DNA of 7,225 bases from UBA9732 sp963615565 (GTDB taxonomy: Bacteria; Spirochaetota; Spirochaetia; Sphaerochaetales; Sphaerochaetaceae): assembly GCA_963615565.1 (NCBI GenBank), contig CAVEGR010000010.1:1-7225 (forward strand), in the 5' to 3' direction. Position 1 is the first letter of the stretch. Each line of letters begins with the position of its first letter. This document shows positions 1-6,052 of this stretch, piece by piece. The position numbers and the translations under genes were made by a program. The notes beneath the pieces were generated by a model, which searched no databases, was not told where the DNA came from, and was given only the letters and a program-made list of their open reading frames with translations.

Positions 1-1
1 C

Positions 2-718
2 CGTTGGGCACAAGCAATGCGTGAGATGAGCGGTAGGTTGGAAGAAATTCCTGGTGAAGAAGCATTCCCAGCTTACTTGGAAAGTGTTATTGCTGCTTTC
101 TATGAGAGAGCTGGAAAGGTTCGTCTTAGTGATGGAACTACTGGTTCAGTTACCATTGGTGGTACGGTTAGCCCAGCAGGTGGTAACTTTGAAGAACCTG
201 TAACTCAAGCAACTTTAAAAGTTGTTGGGGCTTTCCATGGACTTAGTAGAGAACGTTCTGATGCAAGAAAGTACCCAGCTATTCATCCTCTTGAATCATG
301 GTCCAAATATGAAGGTATCATTGATAAAAATAGGGTAGAAGAGGCTCGTGGGATATTGTTCAGGAGCAACGAGATTAACCAAATGATGAAGGTTGTTGGT
401 GAAGAAGGTACTTCTGTTGAGGATTACATCATTTATCAGAAGGGCGAACTTCTTGATGCAGTATACCTTCAGCAGAACTCTTTTGATCCTGTTGACTGTG
501 CTGTTCTTCCTGAGAGACAAAAAGAAGAATTTAATCTCCTTTATTCTGTCTTAATGGGTGATTATGACTTGGAAAACAAGAAAGAAGTACGTTCGTTCTT
601 TAACGAAATGCGTCAGAAGTTCCTAGACTGGAATAGCGTTTTGACAACTGATCCACGTTATGCTCAGTACGAACAAGACATAAAAGACCTTTATGCCTCT
701 AAGTCACGCAATTGCTAG
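2..718 (+). CDS. atpA: V/A-type ATP synthase/ATPase catalytic subunit A, C-terminal part (5' truncated)
   Basis: The reading frame is open from base 2 and begins RWAQAMREMSGRLEE, which is mid-protein, so the ATG at 17 is an internal methionine and the gene starts upstream of the window. The 238 visible residues correspond to roughly the last 40% of a family normally near 580-600 residues. The P-loop and most of the catalytic core are therefore missing from view. Visible landmarks are the segment after the Walker B region (REMSGRLEEIPGEEAFPAYL), then GTVSPAGGNFEEPVTQATL, then GLSRERSDARKYPAIHPLESW, followed by the helical C-terminal domain. Subunit A hydrolyses or makes ATP in the A3B3 head of the cytoplasmic V1/A1 sector. 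The GLSRERSDAR wording is, from memory, the spirochete/chlamydia-type version rather than the archaeal FWALD-type. It is followed 11 nt later by atpB. The TAG stop is at 716-718. Confidence 0.96.
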   Translation, partial: RWAQAMREMSGRLEEIPGEEAFPAYLESVIAAFYERAGKVRLSDGTTGSVTIGGTVSPAGGNFEEPVTQATLKVVGAFHGLSRERSDARKYPAIHPLESWSKYEGIIDKNRVEEARGILFRSNEINQMMKVVGEEGTSVEDYIIYQKGELLDAVYLQQNSFDPVDCAVLPERQKEEFNLLYSVLMGDYDLENKKEVRSFFNEMRQKFLDWNSVLTTDPRYAQYEQDIKDLYASKSRNC

Positions 719-721
719 GAG
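717..721 (+). promoter_or_regulatory. Shine-Dalgarno of atpB, deciding the start
   Basis: AGGAG at 717-721 overlaps the atpA stop codon and lies 8 nt before ATG 730. An in-frame TTG at 712 would give six extra residues but has no such site in front of it and lies upstream of the AGGAG, so ATG 730 is the better start. Confidence 0.8.
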
Positions 722-729
722 ATGAGAAG

Positions 730-2022
730 ATGAACAAAGTCTATACAAAGATTGAGTCCATAGTTGGCGATGTTATTACTGTTAGAGCTGAAGGTGTTAG
801 ATATAATGACCTTGCTGTTGTTGGCAAGAGTTTTGCAAACGTTATTAAGCTTGATGGTGATCTTGTGAGCCTTCAGGTTTTTGCCGGAGCAAAGGGCATT
901 TCTACAAATGATGCTGTTCGCTTTTTAGGCGTTCCTATGAAGGTCAGTTTTTCAGACAATCTTCTTGGTAGAGTTTTTGATGGCTCCGGGCGTCCTAGAG
1001 ATAACGGACCTGCTCTTGAAGATAATATGATTGAGATTGGTGGTCCTTCTGTTAACCCTGCAAAGAGAATTGTTCCTAAGAAGATGATTAGAACTGGTAT
1101 TCCAATGATTGATGTTTTCAATACATTGGTTGAATCCCAGAAGCTTCCTATTTTCTCTGTTAGTGGTGAGCCTTACAACGAACTTTTGGCTAGAATTGCT
1201 ATGCAAGCTGAGGTTGACTTAATCATCCTTGGTGGTATGGGTCTTAAGTATGATGATTATCTATTCTTCAAGGATACGTTGGAGAAGGGTGGTGCTATGA
1301 ACAGAACTATAATGTTTATTCATACTGCAAGTGACCCAACTGTTGAATGTATGATGATTCCAGATATGGCTTTGGCTGTTGCTGAAAAGTTTGCAATTCA
1401 AGGCAAGAGAGTTCTTGTTCTTCTTACTGATATGACAAACTTTGCTGACTCCCTCAAAGAGATGGCAATTACAATGGACCAAGTTCCTTCAAACAGAGGT
1501 TACCCTGGAGACTTGTACAGCTCACTTGCTAGCCGCTATGAAAAGGCAGTTGACTTTGAAGGTGCTGGTTCCTTGACCATTTTGGCTGTTACAACAATGC
1601 CTGGTGATGATGTTACTCACCCAGTACCAGATAACACTGGTTACATTACAGAAGGTCAGTATTATCTTAAAAATGGTCATATTGAGCCTTTTGGAAGCCT
1701 TAGCCGTTTGAAACAGAATGTTAATAAAGATACTAGAAACGACCATAGAGCTTTGATGGATTGTCTTATTAAGCTTTATAGTGCCTATAGAGAGTCTCTA
1801 GAGAAAAAATCTATGGGATTCTTAATGACAGAATGGGATGAAAAGCTTCTTAAGTATGGTCACTTGTTTGAAACAAAGTTGATGGATCTTTCAGTTAATA
1901 TTCCTCTTGAAGAGGCTTTGGACTTAGGTTGGGAGATTCTAGCAGAATGTTTTGAGCCTAATGAAACTGGACTGAGAAGTGAACTTATAGCACAGAGATG
2001 GCCAAAGAAGACGGAGGCATAA
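730..2022 (+). CDS. atpB: V/A-type ATP synthase/ATPase regulatory subunit B
   Basis: The product has 430 residues from ATG 730, a normal length for bacterial V/A-type B subunits. It begins MNKVYTKIESIVGDVITV, the N-terminal beta-barrel that binds the neighbouring A subunits. GRVFDGSGRPRDNGP (near residue 80) and the segment around TGIPMIDVFNTL lead into the degenerate P-loop position, here SGEPYNEL at about residues 145-152. This lacks the GKT of a catalytic P-loop, as expected for the non-catalytic B subunit. The SLSRL motif carries Arg326, which by position matches the arginine finger that B supplies to the active site in A. B alternates with A in the cytoplasmic head. One nucleotide separates its TAA stop from the atpD start. 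The identification is firm; that the subunit is regulatory rather than catalytic comes from family knowledge and the absent GKT. Confidence 0.97.
   Translation: MNKVYTKIESIVGDVITVRAEGVRYNDLAVVGKSFANVIKLDGDLVSLQVFAGAKGISTNDAVRFLGVPMKVSFSDNLLGRVFDGSGRPRDNGPALEDNMIEIGGPSVNPAKRIVPKKMIRTGIPMIDVFNTLVESQKLPIFSVSGEPYNELLARIAMQAEVDLIILGGMGLKYDDYLFFKDTLEKGGAMNRTIMFIHTASDPTVECMMIPDMALAVAEKFAIQGKRVLVLLTDMTNFADSLKEMAITMDQVPSNRGYPGDLYSSLASRYEKAVDFEGAGSLTILAVTTMPGDDVTHPVPDNTGYITEGQYYLKNGHIEPFGSLSRLKQNVNKDTRNDHRALMDCLIKLYSAYRESLEKKSMGFLMTEWDEKLLKYGHLFETKLMDLSVNIPLEEALDLGWEILAECFEPNETGLRSELIAQRWPKKTEA
2013..2017 (+). promoter_or_regulatory. Shine-Dalgarno supporting the GTG start of atpD
   Basis: GGAGG at 2013-2017, inside the last codons of atpB, lies 6 nt before GTG 2024. 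It supports the GTG as the true start and implies translational coupling of atpB and atpD. Confidence 0.8.
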
Positions 2023-2023
2023 A

Positions 2024-2641
2024 GTGGCAGTTAAGCTGACTAAGAACGAACAGAAGAAGCAGAAAGACCAGCTCAAACAATATGAGCGGTATTTGCCTAC
2101 TCTCCAGCTCAAAAAGCAGCAACTCCAAGTAGTTATACGTCAAATTGAGGCTCAACTTGTTGAGTACAAGGAAAAGCAAGCCCAGTTGGTACAAAGCGCA
2201 CAAGACTGGATTAGTGTATTTGGCGAAAACAGTGTTTTTGATGCGGATAAACAATTAGACAAGTTAGTACAGCCTGACAAGATTGTCCGTGGAGAAGGAA
2301 ACATTGCTGGCGTTATGATACCTGTTTTCCAGGATTTGACCTTTAAAAATATCAATTATAGTGTGGAGGATTATCCTCTTTGGGTTGATAAAGCGGTTTA
2401 TCTTCTCAGAGACAGTGCTAGAATTGATGCTATGATGGCTACGCTTCGTATTCAAGTTGACCTTTTGGGAAAAGAGCTTAGAACTACGAGTCAGAGGGTT
2501 AATCTGTTTGAAAAGGTTAAGATTCCTGAAACTAAGGAAAATATCCGTAAGATAGGAATTTATATTGGAGATCAGCAGACCGCGGCTGTCGTGCGCGGTA
2601 AGATAGCAAAGAAAAAGCTTGCAGGCAAGGAGGATGAATAA
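2024..2641 (+). CDS. atpD: V/A-type ATP synthase/ATPase central-stalk subunit D
   Basis: The product has 205 residues from GTG 2024, a normal length for the D family. The N-terminal ~60 residues (LTKNEQKKQKDQLKQYERYL then LQLKKQQLQ) and the C-terminal ~60 residues (roughly 140-200) are long, charged helices with heptad-like hydrophobic spacing. They would form the antiparallel coiled-coil rotor shaft that runs through the A3B3 head. The middle is a short less-helical region (about residues 75-125). D turns with the proteolipid ring and transmits torque. Sequence conservation in this family is low, so the call rests on length, coiled-coil architecture and position between B and I, the order I recall for spirochete operons. 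A GC-rich 6-bp inverted repeat (2579-2599) lies near its 3' end. The TAA stop overlaps the atpI ATG by one base. Confidence 0.93.
   Translation: MAVKLTKNEQKKQKDQLKQYERYLPTLQLKKQQLQVVIRQIEAQLVEYKEKQAQLVQSAQDWISVFGENSVFDADKQLDKLVQPDKIVRGEGNIAGVMIPVFQDLTFKNINYSVEDYPLWVDKAVYLLRDSARIDAMMATLRIQVDLLGKELRTTSQRVNLFEKVKIPETKENIRKIGIYIGDQQTAAVVRGKIAKKKLAGKEDE
2579..2599 (+). repeat. Short GC-rich inverted repeat inside the 3' end of atpD
   Basis: ACCGCG (2579-2584) and CGCGGT (2594-2599) are exact reverse complements around a 9-nt loop, in an otherwise moderately AT-rich gene and about 40 nt before the atpI start. No T-run follows, so it is not a terminator. It could be an mRNA processing or stability stem, or chance. 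Confidence 0.4.
2627..2634 (+). promoter_or_regulatory. Strong Shine-Dalgarno of atpI
   Basis: AAGGAGGA at 2627-2634, within the 3' end of atpD, lies 6 nt before ATG 2641. Together with the TAATG stop/start overlap this indicates coupled translation of the D and I subunits. Confidence 0.8.
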
Positions 2642-4449
2642 TGATTGAACGAATGAAAAAAATTATTGTTGTAGCTCCAGTTGATCGCAAAGCTGAAATG
2701 CTCAATGCTATTAGAGATTTTGGTGTCATTCATATTTCTCAAAAAAATGCGCCAGAATCAAAATACACAGAGAAGTTCTCCTCTTTAGATAAGGTTCGTG
2801 CCGCTCTTTCTGAACAGCCTAAGGTTGCACAGAATCCAATTCTTGAGAAGAAAGAGTTTAATTCTCTGAATGAAAGGTTATGTAAGGCAGTTTCTAGCAT
2901 AAAGCCTTTGGAAGATGAGCTTTTTGTTCTAAACAATGAGAAGCTAAAGATTAGTGCTTGGGGTACGGTAGATCCAAAAGATGTTATAGCTCTTGCAGAG
3001 GATGGAGTTGAGTTATCTTTCTATCAATTAAGCAATAAAGAAATTTCACAACTTCCTGAAGATACAAAGTTTATACGTCTTTCTGATTCCAGCAAAATCA
3101 AAAATATTGCTGTCATTGGACAACCTTTGGACGAAAACTTTTCTTCTGCAAAGCTTGAACTTCCTAAGCGAGGAGTAGGTGAAATTGATGCTGAAATTTC
3201 AAGAGTTTCTTTTGCTCTTCATGAGGCTAAAACTCTTATAACTTCTTCTGCTGCCTTTATTTCAAGTTATGACCACTACATGCTTAAGACTATGGACGAT
3301 ATTCTATATTCTTCTGTCAGTGGTGCTGTAGAGCAGCAAGAAAGCCTGTGTTGTTTGACTGGTTTTATTCCTGTAACAGATCTTGAAAACTTTAAGTCTC
3401 TTGCAAAACAAAATTGCTGGGCATATGCTTTTGATGATCCATCTGAGGAAGACCCAGTTCCTACTAAAATTAAATACAACAAAGTCACTCAAATGATGCA
3501 ACCAGTATTTGATATGCTTGGAACTGTTCCAGGATATAATGAATACGATATTAGCATGTGGTTCTTGTTGTTCTTTGCTTTGTTCTTTGCAATGATTATT
3601 GGTGATGCAGTATATGGACTTTTGTTCATAGGTGTTGCAGCTGCCATTCATATCAAGACAAAGAAATTGACCAATTTAACTATGCTCATATATGTTATGG
3701 GCGGTGCTACGTTAGTTTGGGGTGCTTTAACTGGTACTTGGCTAGGAAGTGAAAAAGCTATGGAGATTCCTTTCCTTAGAATGCTTGTAATTCCAAATAT
3801 TGCTAACTATCCAGAGTACTTTGGTGTTTCAGCTGATGATGCACAGAATACAGTTATGAAATTCTGCTTTATGATTGGGACAATTCAGCTTTCTCTGGCT
3901 TGTTTAATGAATTTTATAAGAAACTTTAAACAAAAGAGTTTAGCATTTGTCTCAGACTTGGCAACGTTGGCATCAACTGTTAGTTTGTATTTTCTAATTT
4001 TAATGCTTGTTGTTGGTGCAGATGTTAACATAAGTGCTATTTTTAGTGTTATTGGGATTTGTTTTGTCTTGGTTGTATTGTTTGGTTCCCAAGAACCAGG
4101 ACAGAGTTTTGGAGCTGGTGTAAAAGCTGGCTTGGGTGGTGCGTTCACGACATTTCTTAACACAATTAGTTCGTTTGGTAATGTCATGAGTTATATTCGT
4201 TTGTTTGCAGTTGGTATGGCTTCTCTTGCGATTGCGCAAAGCTTCAATGGAATGGCCGAATCAATGCTTCATGGTCTTGCTCTACCGGCTGGAATTTTGA
4301 TTCTAGTCATTGGACATGGACTGAATATTGTTATGGGTATGCTTAGTGTTGTTGTTCACGGTATGCGCTTGAATCTTCTGGAGTTCTCAGGCCAGCTTGG
4401 AATGGAATGGGCTGGAATTCCATACGAACCGTTCAAAAAGAACGCCTGA
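2641..4449 (+). CDS. atpI: V/A-type ATP synthase/ATPase membrane stator subunit I (a-subunit homologue)
   Basis: The product has 602 residues, typical of the bacterial I/NtpI family. The first ~300 residues are hydrophilic and helical (starting MIERMKKIIVVAPVDRK) and form the cytoplasmic stator arm. From about Ile304 on the protein is strongly hydrophobic, with seven to eight membrane segments; the first begins SMWFLLFFALFFAM, followed by the conserved GDAVYG. The signature MSYIRLFAVGMASLA contains Arg520, which by position matches the essential rotor-facing arginine (Arg735 of yeast Vph1). A second conserved arginine, Arg576, is in HGMRLNLLEF near the C terminus. The subunit supplies the two ion half-channels next to the K ring and holds the stator. 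It is placed between atpD and atpK, which encodes its rotor partner. The start is fixed by the AAGGAGGA site and by the overlap with the atpD stop. Confidence 0.97.
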   Translation: MIERMKKIIVVAPVDRKAEMLNAIRDFGVIHISQKNAPESKYTEKFSSLDKVRAALSEQPKVAQNPILEKKEFNSLNERLCKAVSSIKPLEDELFVLNNEKLKISAWGTVDPKDVIALAEDGVELSFYQLSNKEISQLPEDTKFIRLSDSSKIKNIAVIGQPLDENFSSAKLELPKRGVGEIDAEISRVSFALHEAKTLITSSAAFISSYDHYMLKTMDDILYSSVSGAVEQQESLCCLTGFIPVTDLENFKSLAKQNCWAYAFDDPSEEDPVPTKIKYNKVTQMMQPVFDMLGTVPGYNEYDISMWFLLFFALFFAMIIGDAVYGLLFIGVAAAIHIKTKKLTNLTMLIYVMGGATLVWGALTGTWLGSEKAMEIPFLRMLVIPNIANYPEYFGVSADDAQNTVMKFCFMIGTIQLSLACLMNFIRNFKQKSLAFVSDLATLASTVSLYFLILMLVVGADVNISAIFSVIGICFVLVVLFGSQEPGQSFGAGVKAGLGGAFTTFLNTISSFGNVMSYIRLFAVGMASLAIAQSFNGMAESMLHGLALPAGILILVIGHGLNIVMGMLSVVVHGMRLNLLEFSGQLGMEWAGIPYEPFKKNA

Positions 4450-4478
4450 GATTTCAGGAAAAATTTAAAAACTTAGAA

Positions 4479-4498
4479 AACAATAATAGGAGATTGTT
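4479..4498 (+). promoter_or_regulatory. atpK translation initiation region with Shine-Dalgarno in a possible hairpin loop
   Basis: The 52-nt atpI-atpK spacer is very AT-rich. It ends in AACAAT (4479-4484) and its exact reverse complement ATTGTT (4493-4498), separated by AATAGGAG. The AGGAG (4488-4492) is 9 nt before ATG 4502, so the ribosome-binding site would be displayed in an 8-nt loop of a weak 6-bp stem. This is the only spacer of any size inside the ATPase operon. It precedes the subunit needed in the most copies, so a role in raising atpK translation is a reasonable inference. The hairpin is weak (two G-C pairs) and may be fortuitous. Confidence 0.45.
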
Positions 4499-4501
4499 GA
4501 A

Positions 4502-4954
4502 ATGATTATTAAAATGATTGGTTTGGTTGTTGCCTTCTTCTTTTCTGCACTTGGTTCTGCATTTGGTGTTGGTGTTGCTGCACTTTCAGCTGTTGGTGGA
4601 TGGAAGAAATGTTATGCTAATGGAAAGCCTGCTGCATTCATGATGGTTGGTTTTGCTGGTGCTCCTCTTACACAGACAATTTATGGATTCCTTCTTAAGA
4701 ACTTCATCCAGAGCGCAATGTTGAACGGTGCTCCAGATGTTATTTGTTTCATTGTTGGTGTTCTTGGTGGTGCAATCATTGGTCTTTCTGCTTACCTTCA
4801 GGGCCGTTGTTCAGCTTCTGCTTGTGATGCTCTTGCTGAGACTGGTAAAGGTACATCTAACTACCTCATTGTTATTGGTATCATTGAGACTGTTGCTTTG
4901 TTCACACTCGTTTTCAGCCTCTTGATTCTCAACTCAGCAGTAGGTCTTGCTTAA
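4502..4954 (+). CDS. atpK: V/A-type ATP synthase/ATPase proteolipid subunit K
   Basis: The product has 150 residues, a duplicated proteolipid with four membrane helices (two hairpins) as in NtpK and eukaryotic c subunits. The glycine/alanine-rich first helix contains GSAFGVGVAALSAVGG. Helix 2 carries APLTQTIYGF with Thr57, Gln58 and Tyr61. Helix 3 carries LQGRCSASACDA with Gln100, and helix 4 carries GIIETVALF with Glu129, the ion-carrying carboxylate. Only the second hairpin has the carboxylate, as in eukaryotic-like rings. By eye these residues line up with Thr64, Gln65, Tyr68, Gln110 and Glu139 of the E. hirae Na+ ring, which suggests Na+ transport (inference). The ring rotates against subunit I in the membrane. 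The start ATG 4502 has AGGAG 9 nt upstream; an in-frame ATG at 4514 lacks this spacing. It ends in tandem TAATAA stops, followed by the operon terminator. Confidence 0.97.
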   Translation: MIIKMIGLVVAFFFSALGSAFGVGVAALSAVGGWKKCYANGKPAAFMMVGFAGAPLTQTIYGFLLKNFIQSAMLNGAPDVICFIVGVLGGAIIGLSAYLQGRCSASACDALAETGKGTSNYLIVIGIIETVALFTLVFSLLILNSAVGLA

Positions 4955-4963
4955 TAATTTCAT

Positions 4964-4999
4964 ACCTTCCCTCATATCTGTGGGGGAAGGTCTTTTTTT
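4964..4999 (+). terminator. Intrinsic terminator of the ATPase operon, abutting the pgsB start codon
   Basis: ACCTTCCC (4964-4971) pairs perfectly with GGGAAGGT (4984-4991) around a 12-nt loop, followed by C and seven T (4993-4999). This is a textbook Rho-independent terminator 9 nt after the atpK stop. The very next base begins the ATG of pgsB. The 3' arm also holds GGAAGG (4985-4990), 9 nt before that ATG and the only Shine-Dalgarno-like sequence for pgsB, so a folded hairpin would both end transcription and hide the ribosome-binding site. Confidence 0.88.
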
Positions 5000-6052
5000 A
5001 TGCTTTTAGTTGTCATTCTTTTTGTTCTACTTTTAGTTTTGGCCCTTATTGAATCCATTACCCATACCCGTCATGTGAACGCCATACCAATTCGCATTCT
5101 AGTCAACGGCACACGTGGCAAAACCACAGTAACACGCCAGCTTCACAATGCACTTTCATCTAAGATGTCTGTACTATCAAAGACAACTGGTTCCCAAGCC
5201 ATTCTTATCTATCCCGATACTTCTGAGCATTTTATAAATAGACTTTTTGGATATCATCTTATACGTGAACAGTATAAGTTTTTTTCATTAGCTTATTCTC
5301 TTAAAGTTAATGCTGTAGTAGTAGAATGCTGCGCTGTAAGTCCTGAAAGTCAACTTATTATGGCACAAAGACTTGCAAGACCTACGTGCAGTATAATAAC
5401 AAATACTCGTATAGATCATGTAGATCAAATGGGGAAAACTATAAAATCAACAGCAGAAGTTTTAAAACTATCTGTTCCTAAAGGACAAAAGTTCTATACT
5501 AGTGACCATTTCTTTGATTCTGACTCTCAAGCTATTGTAGTTCATGGTAGTAATGAAGAGCTGGTTTCTACTGTACTTAATAATGAATTCAACATTAAGG
5601 ATGTTTCTTTTAATTCTTACAAGCCTGATATAGGTTTAGTTGGACCGTTTTTTCTTGGAAATTTTCTTATTGTAAATGGATTTGCTGCAAACGATAAAGA
5701 AAGTGCCTCTCAACTATTGGACAAATATTCGTGTCAAAATTATGCTATTCTATATAATAATAGAGCAGACAGAGAATTTAGAGTTCCTTATTTTTCTTCT
5801 TTATTTGAGTCTTACAATGTAAAACATGTCATTGTTTTGGGAGAACATGTAAATAAATGTGTACGTTTTTTCTCAAAGCATGTACCCTGTGCTAAAGTAG
5901 AAGGTTTTAAAGGTACTAATGATAGCCTAATTTCTATGTTAGAAGCAAAAAAATTCAATGTTATTATTGGTATGGGCAATATTAAAGGAGCTGGTATAGA
6001 GCTAATTGAATATTGTATGCAAAAAACTTCAAAGGAGGACTTAAATGCTTAA
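5000..6052 (+). CDS. pgsB: Poly-gamma-glutamate synthase subunit PgsB/CapB (amide ligase)
   Basis: The product has 350 residues. It starts with a hydrophobic anchor (about residues 1-18, MLLVVILFVLLLVLALIE) and then NAIPIRILVNGTRGKTTVTR, where NGTRGKTT (36-43, Lys41) is the Mur-ligase-type ATP-binding loop, NGIRGKST in Bacillus. Further CapB landmarks are VECCAVSPE (from Glu109), DHVDQMG (139-145), NGFAAND (226-232), NRADR (254-258) and GMGNIKGAG near the C terminus. CapB activates the growing chain's terminal carboxylate with ATP and, with PgsC, adds glutamate by gamma-amide bonds at the membrane. It is about 40 residues shorter than the roughly 393-residue Bacillus protein, with most of the loss between residues 167 and 226. 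The start ATG touches the preceding terminator; the next in-frame start-like codon (TTG, Leu14) would remove the anchor, so 5000 is preferred. GC content falls sharply near 5220. Its 3' end overlaps pgsC by 8 nt. Confidence 0.95.
   Translation: MLLVVILFVLLLVLALIESITHTRHVNAIPIRILVNGTRGKTTVTRQLHNALSSKMSVLSKTTGSQAILIYPDTSEHFINRLFGYHLIREQYKFFSLAYSLKVNAVVVECCAVSPESQLIMAQRLARPTCSIITNTRIDHVDQMGKTIKSTAEVLKLSVPKGQKFYTSDHFFDSDSQAIVVHGSNEELVSTVLNNEFNIKDVSFNSYKPDIGLVGPFFLGNFLIVNGFAANDKESASQLLDKYSCQNYAILYNNRADREFRVPYFSSLFESYNVKHVIVLGEHVNKCVRFFSKHVPCAKVEGFKGTNDSLISMLEAKKFNVIIGMGNIKGAGIELIEYCMQKTSKEDLNA
6031..6038 (+). promoter_or_regulatory. Strong Shine-Dalgarno of pgsC
   Basis: AAAGGAGG at 6031-6038, inside the 3' end of pgsB, lies 6 nt before ATG 6045. 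The ATG is itself inside pgsB, whose TAA ends at 6052, so translation of pgsC is probably coupled to pgsB. This site is much stronger than the one available to pgsB. Confidence 0.82.

Noticed and set aside
17..718. ATG 17 as the start of a complete 233-residue protein.
   Set aside because: The frame is open to base 2 and the preceding residues RWAQA are part of the conserved subunit A core, so the gene is cut by the window edge.
712..729. TTG 712 as the atpB start (six extra N-terminal residues).
   Set aside because: It has no Shine-Dalgarno in front of it and precedes the AGGAG at 717-721, which is correctly spaced for ATG 730; the family N terminus also begins near MNKVYTKI.
296..4239. Numerous minus-strand open frames of 63-115 codons across the ATPase genes.
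   Set aside because: All lie opposite well-supported coding sequence, have no recognisable motifs, and are the usual antisense shadows of AT-moderate genes.
4450..4501. An internal terminator or small gene in the atpI-atpK spacer.
   Set aside because: The spacer is only 52 nt, A-rich, with no strong stem followed by a T-run and no room for a gene.
4728..4925. A second plus-strand open frame inside atpK (65 codons, leucine/valine-rich).
   Set aside because: It is the +1-type shadow of a membrane protein gene, has no ribosome-binding site of note, and the atpK frame holds all conserved proteolipid residues.
4921..4980. A sigma70-like promoter for pgsB, with TTGATT at 4922-4927 and TAATAA at 4952-4957.
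   Set aside because: The spacing is 24 nt, far from the usual 16-18, and TAATAA is the tandem atpK stop; other pairings gave no better match.
4952..5002. Possible AtpK-PgsB fusion by stop readthrough, since both genes are in the same frame.
   Set aside because: Two consecutive in-frame TAA codons (4952-4957) separate them, and PgsB has its own normal N-terminal anchor.
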